Below are positions 16,432-25,268 of a stretch of 64,000 nt of DNA, piece after piece. The DNA is from Psychrobacillus sp. OK028 (GTDB lineage: Bacteria > Bacillota > Bacilli > Bacillales_A > Planococcaceae), in assembly GCF_900103605.1 (NCBI RefSeq), contig NZ_FNHY01000009.1, positions 1 to 64,000 of the forward strand, in the 5' to 3' direction. A program made the position numbers and the translations under genes. Position 1 is the first letter of the stretch. Each line of letters opens with the position of its first letter. Under the pieces are notes generated by a model that saw nothing but the letters and a program-made list of their open reading frames with translations, was not told the origin of the DNA and did no database searches.

Positions 16432-17169
16432 TTATTTCTGAACAATTTCGATAGAATCTATTGTAATATCTACAACTGGTTTGTCGTTAGCCCCAGTTTC
16501 TACTGCTGCCATTTGGTCCACTATTTCTAAACCTTCGATCACTTGTCCAAATACTGTATGCTTTTGATCAAGATGCGGTGTACCGCCCATTTCAGCATAA
16601 GCTTCTGCAATTTCTTTTGGCCATCCACCATCGATCATTTGCTGTGCTGTTGCTGGAGGCTCAGTAGCTTGAACGATGAAAAATTGACTACCATTTGTAT
16701 TTGGTCCTGCATTTGCCATGGAAAGAGCTCCTCTTAAGTTAAAGAGATTCATAGAAAACTCATCCTCAAATTCCGCCCCGTAAATACTTTCTCCACCCAT
16801 ACCTGTACCAGTTGGATCTCCACCTTGAATCATGAAGTCTTGAATAACTCGGTGGAAAATCAGCCCATCATAATATCCATTTTCTGCATGTGTTAAGAAG
16901 TTCTCCACTGTTTTTGGTGCTAGTTCAGGGAATAACTTAATCTTAATTGGTCCCATTGATGTATTCATCGTAACTAAGGCTTCATTGGAAGCAACTTCTT
17001 TAGAAAGTTGTGGATACATAGTTATCTCTCCTTCTTGTTTAGTCTCTGTACTTACATTAGTTTCTTCTTTTTCAACTTCTTCTTTAGGTGCACTAGAATC
17101 TTTTGATCCACAGGCACTTAAAAAGAGAATCGTTGTTGCTATACCAAGTATTAACCATATCTTTTTCAC
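16432..17169 (-). CDS. Cyclophilin-type peptidyl-prolyl isomerase lipoprotein
   Basis: 245 residues. A lipoprotein signal peptide with lipobox LSAC, lipidated cysteine C20, then a Ser/Glu-rich linker to about residue 60 and a cyclophilin domain (about 65-243). The active-site signatures [19 protein letters not shown] and GSQFFI are intact. Predicted to help extracytoplasmic proteins fold at the outer face of the membrane by isomerising proline bonds. The start is GTG with GGGGTGATT upstream. Distinct from PrsA, which is a parvulin. Confidence 0.92.
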   Translation of the reverse strand: MKKIWLILGIATTILFLSACGSKDSSAPKEEVEKEETNVSTETKQEGEITMYPQLSKEVASNEALVTMNTSMGPIKIKLFPELAPKTVENFLTHAENGYYDGLIFHRVIQDFMIQGGDPTGTGMGGESIYGAEFEDEFSMNLFNLRGALSMANAGPNTNGSQFFIVQATEPPATAQQMIDGGWPKEIAEAYAEMGGTPHLDQKHTVFGQVIEGLEIVDQMAAVETGANDKPVVDITIDSIEIVQK

Positions 17170-17305
17170 GAATTAATCACCCCAAATTAGTTTACCATAA
17201 CTACTACTCCTATTTCAGTGACAAAGTATCTAACTTTCTTCGACACACTAAATGTTCTATAATGATTATTAAAAGGTTATGTAACTATAGAAAGAAGGGA
17301 TTTCA

Positions 17306-18541
17306 GTGAGCGTACAAAAACGGAATTTTACGATCATGTGGTTTTCTAACTTTCTAGTATCTGCCACAATGACGATGATCATGCCATTCTTGTCTTTATA
17401 TATAAATACGATGGGTGATTTCTCTGAAGCATATGTTCAAAAGTGGTCAGGACTTGTATTTGGTGCTACATTTGTATCCGCATTTCTAATGTCACCAATT
17501 TGGGGAAGAATCGCAGATAAATATGGATATAAACCAATTTTAATCATTAACGGATTTGGGATTGCGATTAGTGTTTTGCTAATGGGGTTTGTCAATTCTG
17601 TAGAAGCCTTCTTTGTCCTTCGTTTATTTATGGGAATTGTTACTGGATTTATCCCTACCTCTTTAGCCTTTATAAGCTCTCAAACTCCAAAGAATATTGC
17701 TGGTAAGACAATGGGAACTCTACAGATGGGCAGTGTTTCCGGGACATTATTCGGTCCAATTATCGGTGGATTTCTAGCAGATACGTTCGGTTTCCAATAT
17801 ACATTCATAATTACAGCAACAGCAGTTTCAATTGCTGCTTTAATGGTGCTCTTTGGTATTCATGAAATTCGCAAAGAGAAAAAAGCTGGCGATCATGAAT
17901 ATTCAAGAAAAACAGTGATATCTAGTATTTTTCATCACCGTTTAATTTTAAATGTTCTTATGATTACATCATTGATACAAATTGGTTTGTTTAGTATTCA
18001 GCCACTTTTGTCCTTATATGTTTCTCAATTAACAAATTCTAAAGAAGTTGCACTTCTTGCGGGTATAACCTTTAGTGCGACAGGAGTCGGAAGTCTCTTG
18101 TTTGCTAGGATTTGGGGTAAGCTCGGAGATTCACATGGATATGAAAGAATATTATCCTTCCTTCTAATTCTTGCTTTCATATTTATCGTTCCACAAGCAT
18201 TCGTAACAGACCTTTGGCAACTCGTAATTCTACGTTTCTTATTTGGCATTGCCTCAGGTGGGCTAATACCTATTACGACTGCTTTAATACGTAGAGAGGC
18301 TCCGATAGAGGTTCAAGGAGAACTTATGGGTTATAACACAAGCTTCCGCTTTTTAGGCAATATTATCGGGCCAATGTTTGGCGGCTTTATAAGTGGATTT
18401 ATCGGTATATCATCCGTCTTTTTCGTTACAGCGACATTATTCTTAATCGCGTTTGTGATTATATACTTTGCTAGAAAGAAACCTCGGATAGATTTTGAGG
18501 ATGTATTAATAGAAGAAGAAATGCATGCAAAATTATCATGA
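17306..18541 (+). CDS. MFS multidrug efflux transporter
   Basis: 411 residues with 12 predicted membrane helices. The MFS loop 2-3 motif is present as GRIADKYGYKP (about residues 72-82) and the antiporter-type motif C as GxxxGPxxGG (SGTLFGPIIGG, about 150-160). This marks a drug:H+ antiporter of the DHA1 family, similar to B. subtilis YitG/NorA-like exporters; the substrate is not known. GTG start with AAGAAGGG upstream. A terminator hairpin begins directly at its stop codon, so it is transcribed separately from the following PBP gene. Confidence 0.87.
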   Translation: MSVQKRNFTIMWFSNFLVSATMTMIMPFLSLYINTMGDFSEAYVQKWSGLVFGATFVSAFLMSPIWGRIADKYGYKPILIINGFGIAISVLLMGFVNSVEAFFVLRLFMGIVTGFIPTSLAFISSQTPKNIAGKTMGTLQMGSVSGTLFGPIIGGFLADTFGFQYTFIITATAVSIAALMVLFGIHEIRKEKKAGDHEYSRKTVISSIFHHRLILNVLMITSLIQIGLFSIQPLLSLYVSQLTNSKEVALLAGITFSATGVGSLLFARIWGKLGDSHGYERILSFLLILAFIFIVPQAFVTDLWQLVILRFLFGIASGGLIPITTALIRREAPIEVQGELMGYNTSFRFLGNIIGPMFGGFISGFIGISSVFFVTATLFLIAFVIIYFARKKPRIDFEDVLIEEEMHAKLS

Positions 18542-18543
18542 AG

Positions 18544-18584
18544 ATAGCACACTTTCCACGCCGAAAGTGTGCTATTCTTTTTAT
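18544..18584 (+). terminator. Terminator after the MFS gene
   Basis: A perfect 13-bp stem, ATAGCACACTTTC with its complement, loop CACGCC, then TTCTTTTT. A longer reading frame for the next gene would run through this hairpin, an argument against that start. Confidence 0.92.
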
Positions 18585-18615
18585 TAGAAAAAAAGAATTG
18601 GAGTGCAACAAACTC

Positions 18616-20469
18616 ATGCGTCAAGCAATAGGATATATGTTCGTTTTTCTTTGCTTTCCACTCATATGGATTTTATATTCATTTATCCATAGTGAGATTT
18701 TAGTAGCCTCAGAATTTAAAGAGGATTTGAAAGAGGCTATCCCACTTAATACACCTGTTATTACATCGCCAATTGTTCTTTTAGACAAAGATAATCGCAT
18801 TTTCTCGGAAAATTACGTGGAGTGGCGAGATCCATTAGCTCTAGATTCTATCCCTCTTTTCGTACAAGAAGTACTTATACAAAGCGAGGATGCAGAGTTT
18901 TATAGTCATATTGGCTTTAATTTTAGTGCGATTTTCCGTGCTGTTTTTGCTAATGCAGCAGCCAATGCAAGTGACCAGGGTGCAAGTACAATCACTCAGC
19001 AATTAGTGAGACTTCGTTACTTATCAACGGAAAAAACATATGAACGGAAAGTGACCGAACTGGTCTATGCTTACGAGATGGAAAAACAATCAAATAAAGA
19101 AGAAATACTAGAAAACTATTTAAACGAAATTTACTTCAGCAATCAGGTTTATGGTATTGGAGCTGCAGCAACCTATTATTTTGGAAAACCATTAAGTGAG
19201 TTAACGGAAGCCCAGCAAGTCTTTATAAGCGCTATTCCAAATAACCCGTCCCTATATAATCCATTGGAAAATTTTGAAGCAACGAAAAAGAGGCAAGAAT
19301 TGTTAATTGATATTTTGGTGAAAAACGATAAAATTTCATCCGAGCATGGAAATACATTAAAAAATGAGCGAATCGTTCTTCAAACAAAAACAAAAACTCA
19401 ATTATACCCTGTTTATAGCACATATGTATTTGACGAGCTAAAATCATTAATAAGTTCTAGCGAAGGATTTCAAGAGAAAATCGAATCTGCTTCTAATGAG
19501 CAGCAGGCAATGTTTTTCAAAAATGAATTACAAACCCGTGTGAATGAAGTAATTTCCCAGGGACTAACCATTCATACTGCTTTGGATCCGCAGAAACAAA
19601 AGGAAGATGTTGTTTATATTGATAAACTTTTAGACAATACAAAAGATTTACAAGCTGCTTCTGTAGTGATTAATAATGAGACAAGAGAAATTGTCAGCAT
19701 GTTTGGCGGAAAGGATTATCGTAAATTTGATTTTAATCGGGCAAATCAAGCAGTTCGACAACCTGGTTCTGCTTTAAAACCCTTACTAGTATATGGTCCA
19801 GTTTTTGAAATGACTTCTTTAACTCCTAACAATAAGATCAATGGAGGAAAATTATGTATCTCACATTATTGTCCTCAAAATTATCGAGGAGCTGTATACG
19901 GTGACGTTACACTTAAACAAGCTTTTCGTTTTAGTCATAACACTCCTGCAGTGAGATTATTACAAAATGTTGGGATTGAAGAGGCATTTGCGAAATTAGA
20001 ACAATTCCGATTTGAACATTTGGAAGTGGAAGATCATACTTTCCCTGCTGCTCTTGGTGGTTTAACAAATGGGGTAACCGTACTTGAGATGGCGGATGCT
20101 TATACAGGTTTTATAGATGGAATGTACAAGCCTACTCATGCTATTCGAAAAGTTACCAATAAGCATGGTGAAATTCTTTATGAGTGGAAAGAAGAAAAGA
20201 AGGAAGTATGGTCTCCTAAAACTGTTACTATAATGAGAGATTTGTTAGCGGATGTTGTAGTAAACGGAACCGGAAAAGGGGTAAATGTTAACTCCACTTA
20301 TGTCGGGGCTAAAACAGGCACGACGAATGACTATTATGATTACTGGGTTACGGGACTGACTGATAAATACACAGCAGCAGTGTGGATTGGCTATGATATG
20401 CCGCACAATATGAAACTAATAGAAGCTAAAAAGATTCACCATAAAATATTTAATAAAATAATGAACTGA
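18616..20469 (+). CDS. Class A penicillin-binding protein (bifunctional)
   Basis: 617 residues from the ATG at 18616 (GGAGTG upstream); the frame is open back to 18538 but would include the MFS terminator. One N-terminal membrane anchor (about 5-25). Glycosyltransferase family 51 domain (about 55-230) with catalytic Glu91 in SEDAEFYSH, STITQQLVR, and EMEKQSNKEEILENYLN. Transpeptidase domain (about 350-610) with SxxK at Ser385 (GSALK), SHN at 440 and KTGT at 566. It polymerises and cross-links peptidoglycan outside the membrane. The B. subtilis class A set is PonA, PbpF, PbpD, PbpG; the precise counterpart was not decided. A terminator follows. Confidence 0.93.
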   Translation: MRQAIGYMFVFLCFPLIWILYSFIHSEILVASEFKEDLKEAIPLNTPVITSPIVLLDKDNRIFSENYVEWRDPLALDSIPLFVQEVLIQSEDAEFYSHIGFNFSAIFRAVFANAAANASDQGASTITQQLVRLRYLSTEKTYERKVTELVYAYEMEKQSNKEEILENYLNEIYFSNQVYGIGAAATYYFGKPLSELTEAQQVFISAIPNNPSLYNPLENFEATKKRQELLIDILVKNDKISSEHGNTLKNERIVLQTKTKTQLYPVYSTYVFDELKSLISSSEGFQEKIESASNEQQAMFFKNELQTRVNEVISQGLTIHTALDPQKQKEDVVYIDKLLDNTKDLQAASVVINNETREIVSMFGGKDYRKFDFNRANQAVRQPGSALKPLLVYGPVFEMTSLTPNNKINGGKLCISHYCPQNYRGAVYGDVTLKQAFRFSHNTPAVRLLQNVGIEEAFAKLEQFRFEHLEVEDHTFPAALGGLTNGVTVLEMADAYTGFIDGMYKPTHAIRKVTNKHGEILYEWKEEKKEVWSPKTVTIMRDLLADVVVNGTGKGVNVNSTYVGAKTGTTNDYYDYWVTGLTDKYTAAVWIGYDMPHNMKLIEAKKIHHKIFNKIMN

Positions 20470-20505
20470 GAAAAACAGGGTGTTACCGAATGATTTTTTA
20501 AAAAT

Positions 20506-20541
20506 GCTGGTCGTGATTAACGTCACGACCAGCTTTTCTTT
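20506..20541. terminator. Bidirectional terminator
   Basis: Stem GCTGGTCGTGA with TCACGACCAGC around TTAACG; T-runs on both sides. Separates the PBP gene from the convergent P-loop gene. Confidence 0.9.
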
Positions 20542-20568
20542 TCTAGTATTGGCTCTGTAGCTTCTTTA

Positions 20569-21120
20569 TTAAACAGTTTCTATTATTTTTTGAATAACAG
20601 ACTGTATATCATCTGAATCCTTTATAACAAATAAATAATCAGCTTCTTCTTCACTCGGTGCTACTATTTCACCTGTATCCGTCTCTTCCAGTTGCCTAGA
20701 GAGTACTTCGTCAAAAGTAGAAGCAACTCTTAAAATCGACGTACTACGCTTACTATTCGTAATTCTCTCTTTCAAAATATAATCCGGAATTTCAAAATTT
20801 ACGAGGATACAAGTAAATCCTTTGTTTTGATAATAATCTATTAGTCTCAATCGTCCTCCACGATTACGATTTGAATTGCAAAGAATAACATGACAATTGG
20901 TCTCATGTACTGCATGATGGACAATCGTTTTTGTAATTGCATATTTTATCGTGTTACTCCCCTGCTTAGGTAATAAAGATTGGTAATAAGTATGAAGGAA
21001 CTCAGCATGATTATCCTGATCAATTACAACTGAGTTCTCAAGCTCTTTTTCTAATGCTCTGGCAAAAGTCGTTTTTCCACTATGCGTCTTTCCGACCGTC
21101 ATAATTACTAACCTCTTCAT
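20569..21120 (-). CDS. P-loop ATPase/kinase-like protein (AAA_33 type)
   Basis: 183 residues. The Walker A GKTHSGKTT is at about 10-18, followed by the kinase-type VVIDQDNH and a hydrophobic strand VILCNSNRNRGGR that resembles the phosphate-acceptor/lid arrangement of polynucleotide-kinase or zeta-toxin-like folds. IPDYILKERI and the arginine-rich KRSTSILR suggest a lid. A small-molecule or nucleic-acid phosphotransferase is the best guess; the substrate is unknown. GGAG lies upstream of the ATG. Stands alone between the PBP gene and yufK with no partner gene that would mark a toxin-antitoxin system. Confidence 0.75.
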   Translation of the reverse strand: MKRLVIMTVGKTHSGKTTFARALEKELENSVVIDQDNHAEFLHTYYQSLLPKQGSNTIKYAITKTIVHHAVHETNCHVILCNSNRNRGGRLRLIDYYQNKGFTCILVNFEIPDYILKERITNSKRSTSILRVASTFDEVLSRQLEETDTGEIVAPSEEEADYLFVIKDSDDIQSVIQKIIETV

Positions 21121-21281
21121 TAGACAACTCCATTCAAAATTTTGGGACTAATCTTCCCTGTTAGCAGTAGCACAAAAAAGAGAATTTTAATAAAAAAATA
21201 TTTTTTACAATTCTAATACCCCTAAATCTAAATCATCTGGGGGGTTTCGTTCATTCGAGCCGTCTGGTGGAAAGCTTCCAT

Positions 21282-21842
21282 CTATAGAAATGGAAGACTT
21301 GCAACAATCCCATTGTACAATTTAATAACTATATAAATAACTAGTGCTAGAAAAAGACTCCAGACGATGATTTCAAACATTACTAATCCTAAAGTACCGA
21401 CAAGACTCATCGAACTGCTTAATTTATATACAACATAAACAAAATAGATAAACGTAGTTATCAAAAAGATTATAAGCAATAGTTGAATCGATTGAAATCC
21501 AACTGCTGAAATAATAGACCCTACAAAAAAGATAACAAAGCCGCCACGAGCCTGTGCCATCGTTTTTCCTTCATAATCCTTCGAGAAGAATAACATACCT
21601 ATTTCATGTATTGTCTCAGCAATTAATTTCAATGCAGAAAAAACCATAAAGTAGATTAATGCCAATATAATTAATAAAAATAGTTTTAGTTCTACATCTG
21701 AAAGAAATTCTCTCATTCCACTATATACACCAATTACTTTAAAAAGCTCTATTACTTTATTCATCGTAAAAAGCGCAAATGACAAACTGAATAATAGAAT
21801 TGTTATTAATGGTAAAAAGCCAAACACATAAGGGTTCTTCAT
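21282..21842 (-). CDS. yufK: DUF5366 membrane protein (YufK-like)
   Basis: 186 residues, very hydrophobic, with five or six predicted membrane helices (about 8-28, 48-75, 98-120, 122-142, 150-182). Length and neighbourhood (next to mrp, divergent) agree with B. subtilis YufK. No charged active-site motif. The function is unknown. A 7-bp hairpin (CTTCCAT/ATGGAAG) surrounds its stop codon but has no T-run. Identification rests on length, topology and synteny rather than a diagnostic motif. Confidence 0.7.
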   Translation of the reverse strand: MKNPYVFGFLPLITILLFSLSFALFTMNKVIELFKVIGVYSGMREFLSDVELKLFLLIILALIYFMVFSALKLIAETIHEIGMLFFSKDYEGKTMAQARGGFVIFFVGSIISAVGFQSIQLLLIIFLITTFIYFVYVVYKLSSSMSLVGTLGLVMFEIIVWSLFLALVIYIVIKLYNGIVASLPFL

Positions 21843-22012
21843 ATGTACTCCTTTGATAGATTGTTACTGTTATATTTCTTTTTTCGAGACTGTTGTAGAA
21901 GCAAGTGAATTTTTAGTGACACATTAAAATAATCTAGTTCTACTTATTTAACTATTCCTAAATATCATATCGAAAGATAGAGTCTATATGCAATAGCAAC
22001 AGTAACTTTCCG

Positions 22013-22041
22013 ATGCAAATAATGCTTAATTGCGTTATAAT
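22013..22041 (+). promoter_or_regulatory. Proposed promoter of the mrp operon
   Basis: TATAAT at 22036-22041 with ATGCAA 17 bases upstream (3/6 to the -35 consensus), 44 bases before the mrpA start. A GTTACTGTT/AACAGTAAC inverted pair (21863-21871, 21998-22006) brackets the upstream region. Confidence 0.4.
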
Positions 22042-22085
22042 TTTAGAGATGCATATAAATACATACACTTGAGAGGAGGATTACG

Positions 22086-24518
22086 TTGTCCTTAATTTTT
22101 GCAATTTTCTTACCCATCCTTGTGGCTATTGTGATTCCATTTTTATTCAAGAAAATTTCAAGTATCCATACAGGCTGGTTTGTATTAATAGTACCCGTTG
22201 TTTTAGTTGGTCATTATGTAACTTATATATCCGCTATTATGGATGGAACTACATATATAGACAAATTTGAATGGATTCCATCATTGGATATATCGGTGGT
22301 TTCATATATAGATGGGCTTAGTTTACTGTTTTCCTTACTCATAACAGGAATTGGGGCATTAGTCGTTCTATACTCTGTCTTCTATCTGGATAAAGATAGA
22401 GAGAAACTAGGTAACTTTTACGTTTACCTTTTACTATTTATGAGTGCAATGCTTGGAGTTGTTCAATCAGATCACCTTATTAGTTTGTATTTCTTCTGGG
22501 AATTAACTTCTATATCATCCTTCCTACTTATTGGATATTGGTATACAAAGGATCGTTCTCGTTTTGGCGCTTTAAAATCGATGATGATAACTGTTTTCGG
22601 TGGTCTGATGATGCTTGGGGGATTTGTCTTACTAGGAATCATGGGAGAAACATTCTCTATTCGTGAATTGATAGAACAAGCACCAACACTTGTTGGACAA
22701 GAATTCTTTATATTAGCACTAGTGCTCGTACTAATAGGCGCATTTACGAAATCAGCACAGTTCCCCTTTTACATTTGGTTACCGGATGCAATGGAAGCAC
22801 CAACTCCGGTTAGTGCTTACTTACATTCAGCAACAATGGTTAAAGCAGGTCTATATTTAGTTGCAAGATTCACACCTATATTCGCTTTATCTGAAGTCTG
22901 GGTTTGGCTCGTAACCGGTGTAGGATTACTGACATTATTATGGGGCTCTTTCTTTGCTGTGAAGCAAACCGATTTAAAGGCTATACTAGCCTTCTCTACA
23001 GTCAGTCAGCTTGGACTAATAATGTCCTTACTAGGTATCGGCTCTATTTCCTATCACGTTACTGGAGATTTAGTAACTATCTTTACATTTGCTTCTTTTG
23101 CAGCGATTTTCCACTTAATGAATCATGCTACATTTAAAGGTAGCTTGTTTATGATTGCAGGTATTGTTGATCATGAAACGGGCACACGAGACATACGTAA
23201 GCTCGGCGGGTTGATGAGCTTGATGCCTATTAGCTTTACAATTGCTATGATAGGAAGTTTCTCAATGGCCGGTATTCCACTATTTAACGGATTCTTAAGT
23301 AAGGAAATGTTTTTAGATGCCACTCTTTCTTTACAGCATTTTAATGTCCATTCTTTAGAGTCATGGTGGATGCTATTTCCAATAGTCGCATGGATTGCGA
23401 GTGTCTTCACTTTCGTTTATAGCCTGTACTTCGTGTTGCATACTTTCCGTGGTAAATATAAACCTGATTTATTACCGAAAAAGGCACATGAAGCACCAAT
23501 TGGTATGCTTATTTCGCCAGCAGTATTAGCAGTATTAGTGATTATCATATTCTTTGTACCAAACTATTTTGGAAATACTTTTATAAAACCTGCAGTAGCT
23601 GCCATCCAGCCACTTGCGTATAAAGTTCCCGCAGATGTTGGCTTTCATATTAAAGCATGGCACGGCTTTGATTCTATAGCATTGTATATGACATTGGGCG
23701 TCTTTTTAATAGGTTTCCTTTTGTACAAATCAATTGCAAAATGGACTCCTATATACGGAATGTTACCAGCTAGGATGTCCCTCAACGGATTTTACGATTG
23801 GTTGATGAACCTTTCAGATAAAGGCGCCAATCGCCTATCCTCAAGTTATATGACTGGCTCTATTCGATCGTACTTAATCTATATGTTCGCAGCGGTTATT
23901 GCTCTATTGGCTTTCACGATGTGGACAAAAGATGCATTTGTTATAAATTTAACCAATTTAGCACCAATTCAATTCTTTGAGATATTAATCTCCGTTGTGT
24001 TAATTATAAGCACAATTACTATTTTAGTTACCAAGTCAAGACTAACTGCAATTATTTCCCTTGGAGCTGTTGGCTACACGGTCGCGTTATTTTACATCAT
24101 CTTTAAAGCGCCTGACCTTGCTCTAACTCAGTTAGTGATTGAAACTGTTTCAGTTGCCCTATTCTTAGGAGCGTTTTATCATCTGCCTAAAATGGATAAG
24201 TATGAAAAAGGAAAAGAAGATCGTCTTTTCCGCTTGAATAATTTCCTTATTGCTTTAGGAGTAGGGGTAATGGTTTCCCTAATAGCTATTGCTTCACATT
24301 CGCAAAAGCTAGTTAAATCCATCTCAGAGTACTACAAGGAAACGGTATATTCAGAGGCTGGTGGAGGGAATATTGTAAATGTTATTTTAGTAGATTACCG
24401 TGGCTTCGATACATTATTTGAAATTAGTGTACTTACGATTGCATCATTGGGAATTATCGGTATGATTACAGTTCGTCTGGCAAAAAAGAAAGGAGATAGA
24501 AAAGTTGAAAACAAATGA
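22086..24518 (+). CDS. mrpA: Na+/H+ antiporter subunit MrpA
   Basis: 810 residues, about 20 membrane helices. The first ~480 residues match NuoL/complex I proton channels, with the conserved YFFWELTSISSFLLIGYW and the lysine-bearing SAQFPFYIWLPDAMEAPTPVS segment; the C-terminal part carries the MrpA-specific MrpB-like extension (KAPDLALTQLVIETVS). It forms the proton path of the heteromeric Mrp antiporter in the membrane. TTG start with GAGGAGGA five bases upstream. First gene of a seven-gene operon, overlapping mrpB by 14 bases. Confidence 0.96.
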   Translation: MSLIFAIFLPILVAIVIPFLFKKISSIHTGWFVLIVPVVLVGHYVTYISAIMDGTTYIDKFEWIPSLDISVVSYIDGLSLLFSLLITGIGALVVLYSVFYLDKDREKLGNFYVYLLLFMSAMLGVVQSDHLISLYFFWELTSISSFLLIGYWYTKDRSRFGALKSMMITVFGGLMMLGGFVLLGIMGETFSIRELIEQAPTLVGQEFFILALVLVLIGAFTKSAQFPFYIWLPDAMEAPTPVSAYLHSATMVKAGLYLVARFTPIFALSEVWVWLVTGVGLLTLLWGSFFAVKQTDLKAILAFSTVSQLGLIMSLLGIGSISYHVTGDLVTIFTFASFAAIFHLMNHATFKGSLFMIAGIVDHETGTRDIRKLGGLMSLMPISFTIAMIGSFSMAGIPLFNGFLSKEMFLDATLSLQHFNVHSLESWWMLFPIVAWIASVFTFVYSLYFVLHTFRGKYKPDLLPKKAHEAPIGMLISPAVLAVLVIIIFFVPNYFGNTFIKPAVAAIQPLAYKVPADVGFHIKAWHGFDSIALYMTLGVFLIGFLLYKSIAKWTPIYGMLPARMSLNGFYDWLMNLSDKGANRLSSSYMTGSIRSYLIYMFAAVIALLAFTMWTKDAFVINLTNLAPIQFFEILISVVLIISTITILVTKSRLTAIISLGAVGYTVALFYIIFKAPDLALTQLVIETVSVALFLGAFYHLPKMDKYEKGKEDRLFRLNNFLIALGVGVMVSLIAIASHSQKLVKSISEYYKETVYSEAGGGNIVNVILVDYRGFDTLFEISVLTIASLGIIGMITVRLAKKKGDRKVENK

Positions 24519-24927
24519 TTTAATTATTCAAACGACTACAAAAGTAGTATTTTTCATTATCTTTCTATTCTCCATTCATATCTTTTTTGCTGGTCACTAT
24601 ACACCTGGTGGAGGATTTGTTGGCGGACTTGTCATGTCAAGCGCAATCGTTTTACTTATGCTAGCTTTTGATTTGAAAACGGTTCGGGACATGCTACCGT
24701 TCAATTACACAGTAATTACTGCCATCGGTTTGTTAATTTCTTTATTAACCGCAGCTGGTTCCATTTACTTTAATGTTCCTTTCTTCACTCATGTCTATGA
24801 TTACTTTAACTTACCACTGCTCGGAGAAACCTCTATCCATACTGCTATGTTTTTCGATACAGGCGTATACTTAGTAGTTGTAGGCGTAACGATGAACATC
24901 ATTCAGATGATAGGAGGAGATGAATAA
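24505..24927 (+). CDS. mrpB: Na+/H+ antiporter subunit MrpB
   Basis: 140 residues, four membrane helices, with the MrpB/MnhB signature HYTPGGGFVGGL near residue 33. TTG start behind AAAGGAGA, inside the end of mrpA. Its stop overlaps the mrpC start (TAATG), so translation is coupled. Required in Mrp complexes for Na+/H+ exchange; the individual role is less clear than for MrpA and MrpD. Confidence 0.95.
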   Translation: MKTNDLIIQTTTKVVFFIIFLFSIHIFFAGHYTPGGGFVGGLVMSSAIVLLMLAFDLKTVRDMLPFNYTVITAIGLLISLLTAAGSIYFNVPFFTHVYDYFNLPLLGETSIHTAMFFDTGVYLVVVGVTMNIIQMIGGDE

Positions 24928-25268
24928 TGGAGATTCTTATGTCCATTTTAATCGGCTTTCTATTTATGGCTGCCGTCTATTTAATACTTTCTAGAAGTTT
25001 ACTACGTATAATAATTGGCACAGGCCTTCTAAGTCATGGAACACATTTACTGTTACTGACAATGGGTGGATTAGGTGGAGAATCTGCTCCGGTTTTAGCA
25101 GATGGAATTACTGATTATGTAGACCCCCTACCACAAGCACTTATATTAACAGCTATTGTTATTAGTTTTGGTGTAACTGCATTTTCACTCGTTTTAGCTT
25201 ACCGCGCATATAAAGTTGTGGGCACTGACAATATGGATTTGATGAAAGGAAATGAAGACAATGATTAA
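24927..25268 (+). CDS. mrpC: Na+/H+ antiporter subunit MrpC
   Basis: 113 residues, three membrane helices, homologous to NuoK. The LSHGTHLLLLTMGG stretch and DPLPQALILTAIVI, with family-conserved polar residues inside the helices, are present. Start coupled to the mrpB stop; eight-base overlap with mrpD. Confidence 0.95.
   Translation: MEILMSILIGFLFMAAVYLILSRSLLRIIIGTGLLSHGTHLLLLTMGGLGGESAPVLADGITDYVDPLPQALILTAIVISFGVTAFSLVLAYRAYKVVGTDNMDLMKGNEDND

Noticed and set aside
18538-18615. N-terminal extension of the class A PBP
   Set aside because: It would translate through the MFS terminator hairpin and lacks a ribosome binding site; the ATG at 18616 is better.
20569-21120. Zeta-toxin call for the P-loop gene
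   Set aside because: Walker A and a kinase-like layout are present, but there is no epsilon antitoxin and the zeta substrate motifs are not clear; left as a P-loop kinase-like protein.
21863-22006. GTTACTGTT/AACAGTAAC inverted pair as ends of a mobile element
   Set aside because: The arms are 9 bp, enclose only about 126 bp with no gene and show no target duplication.
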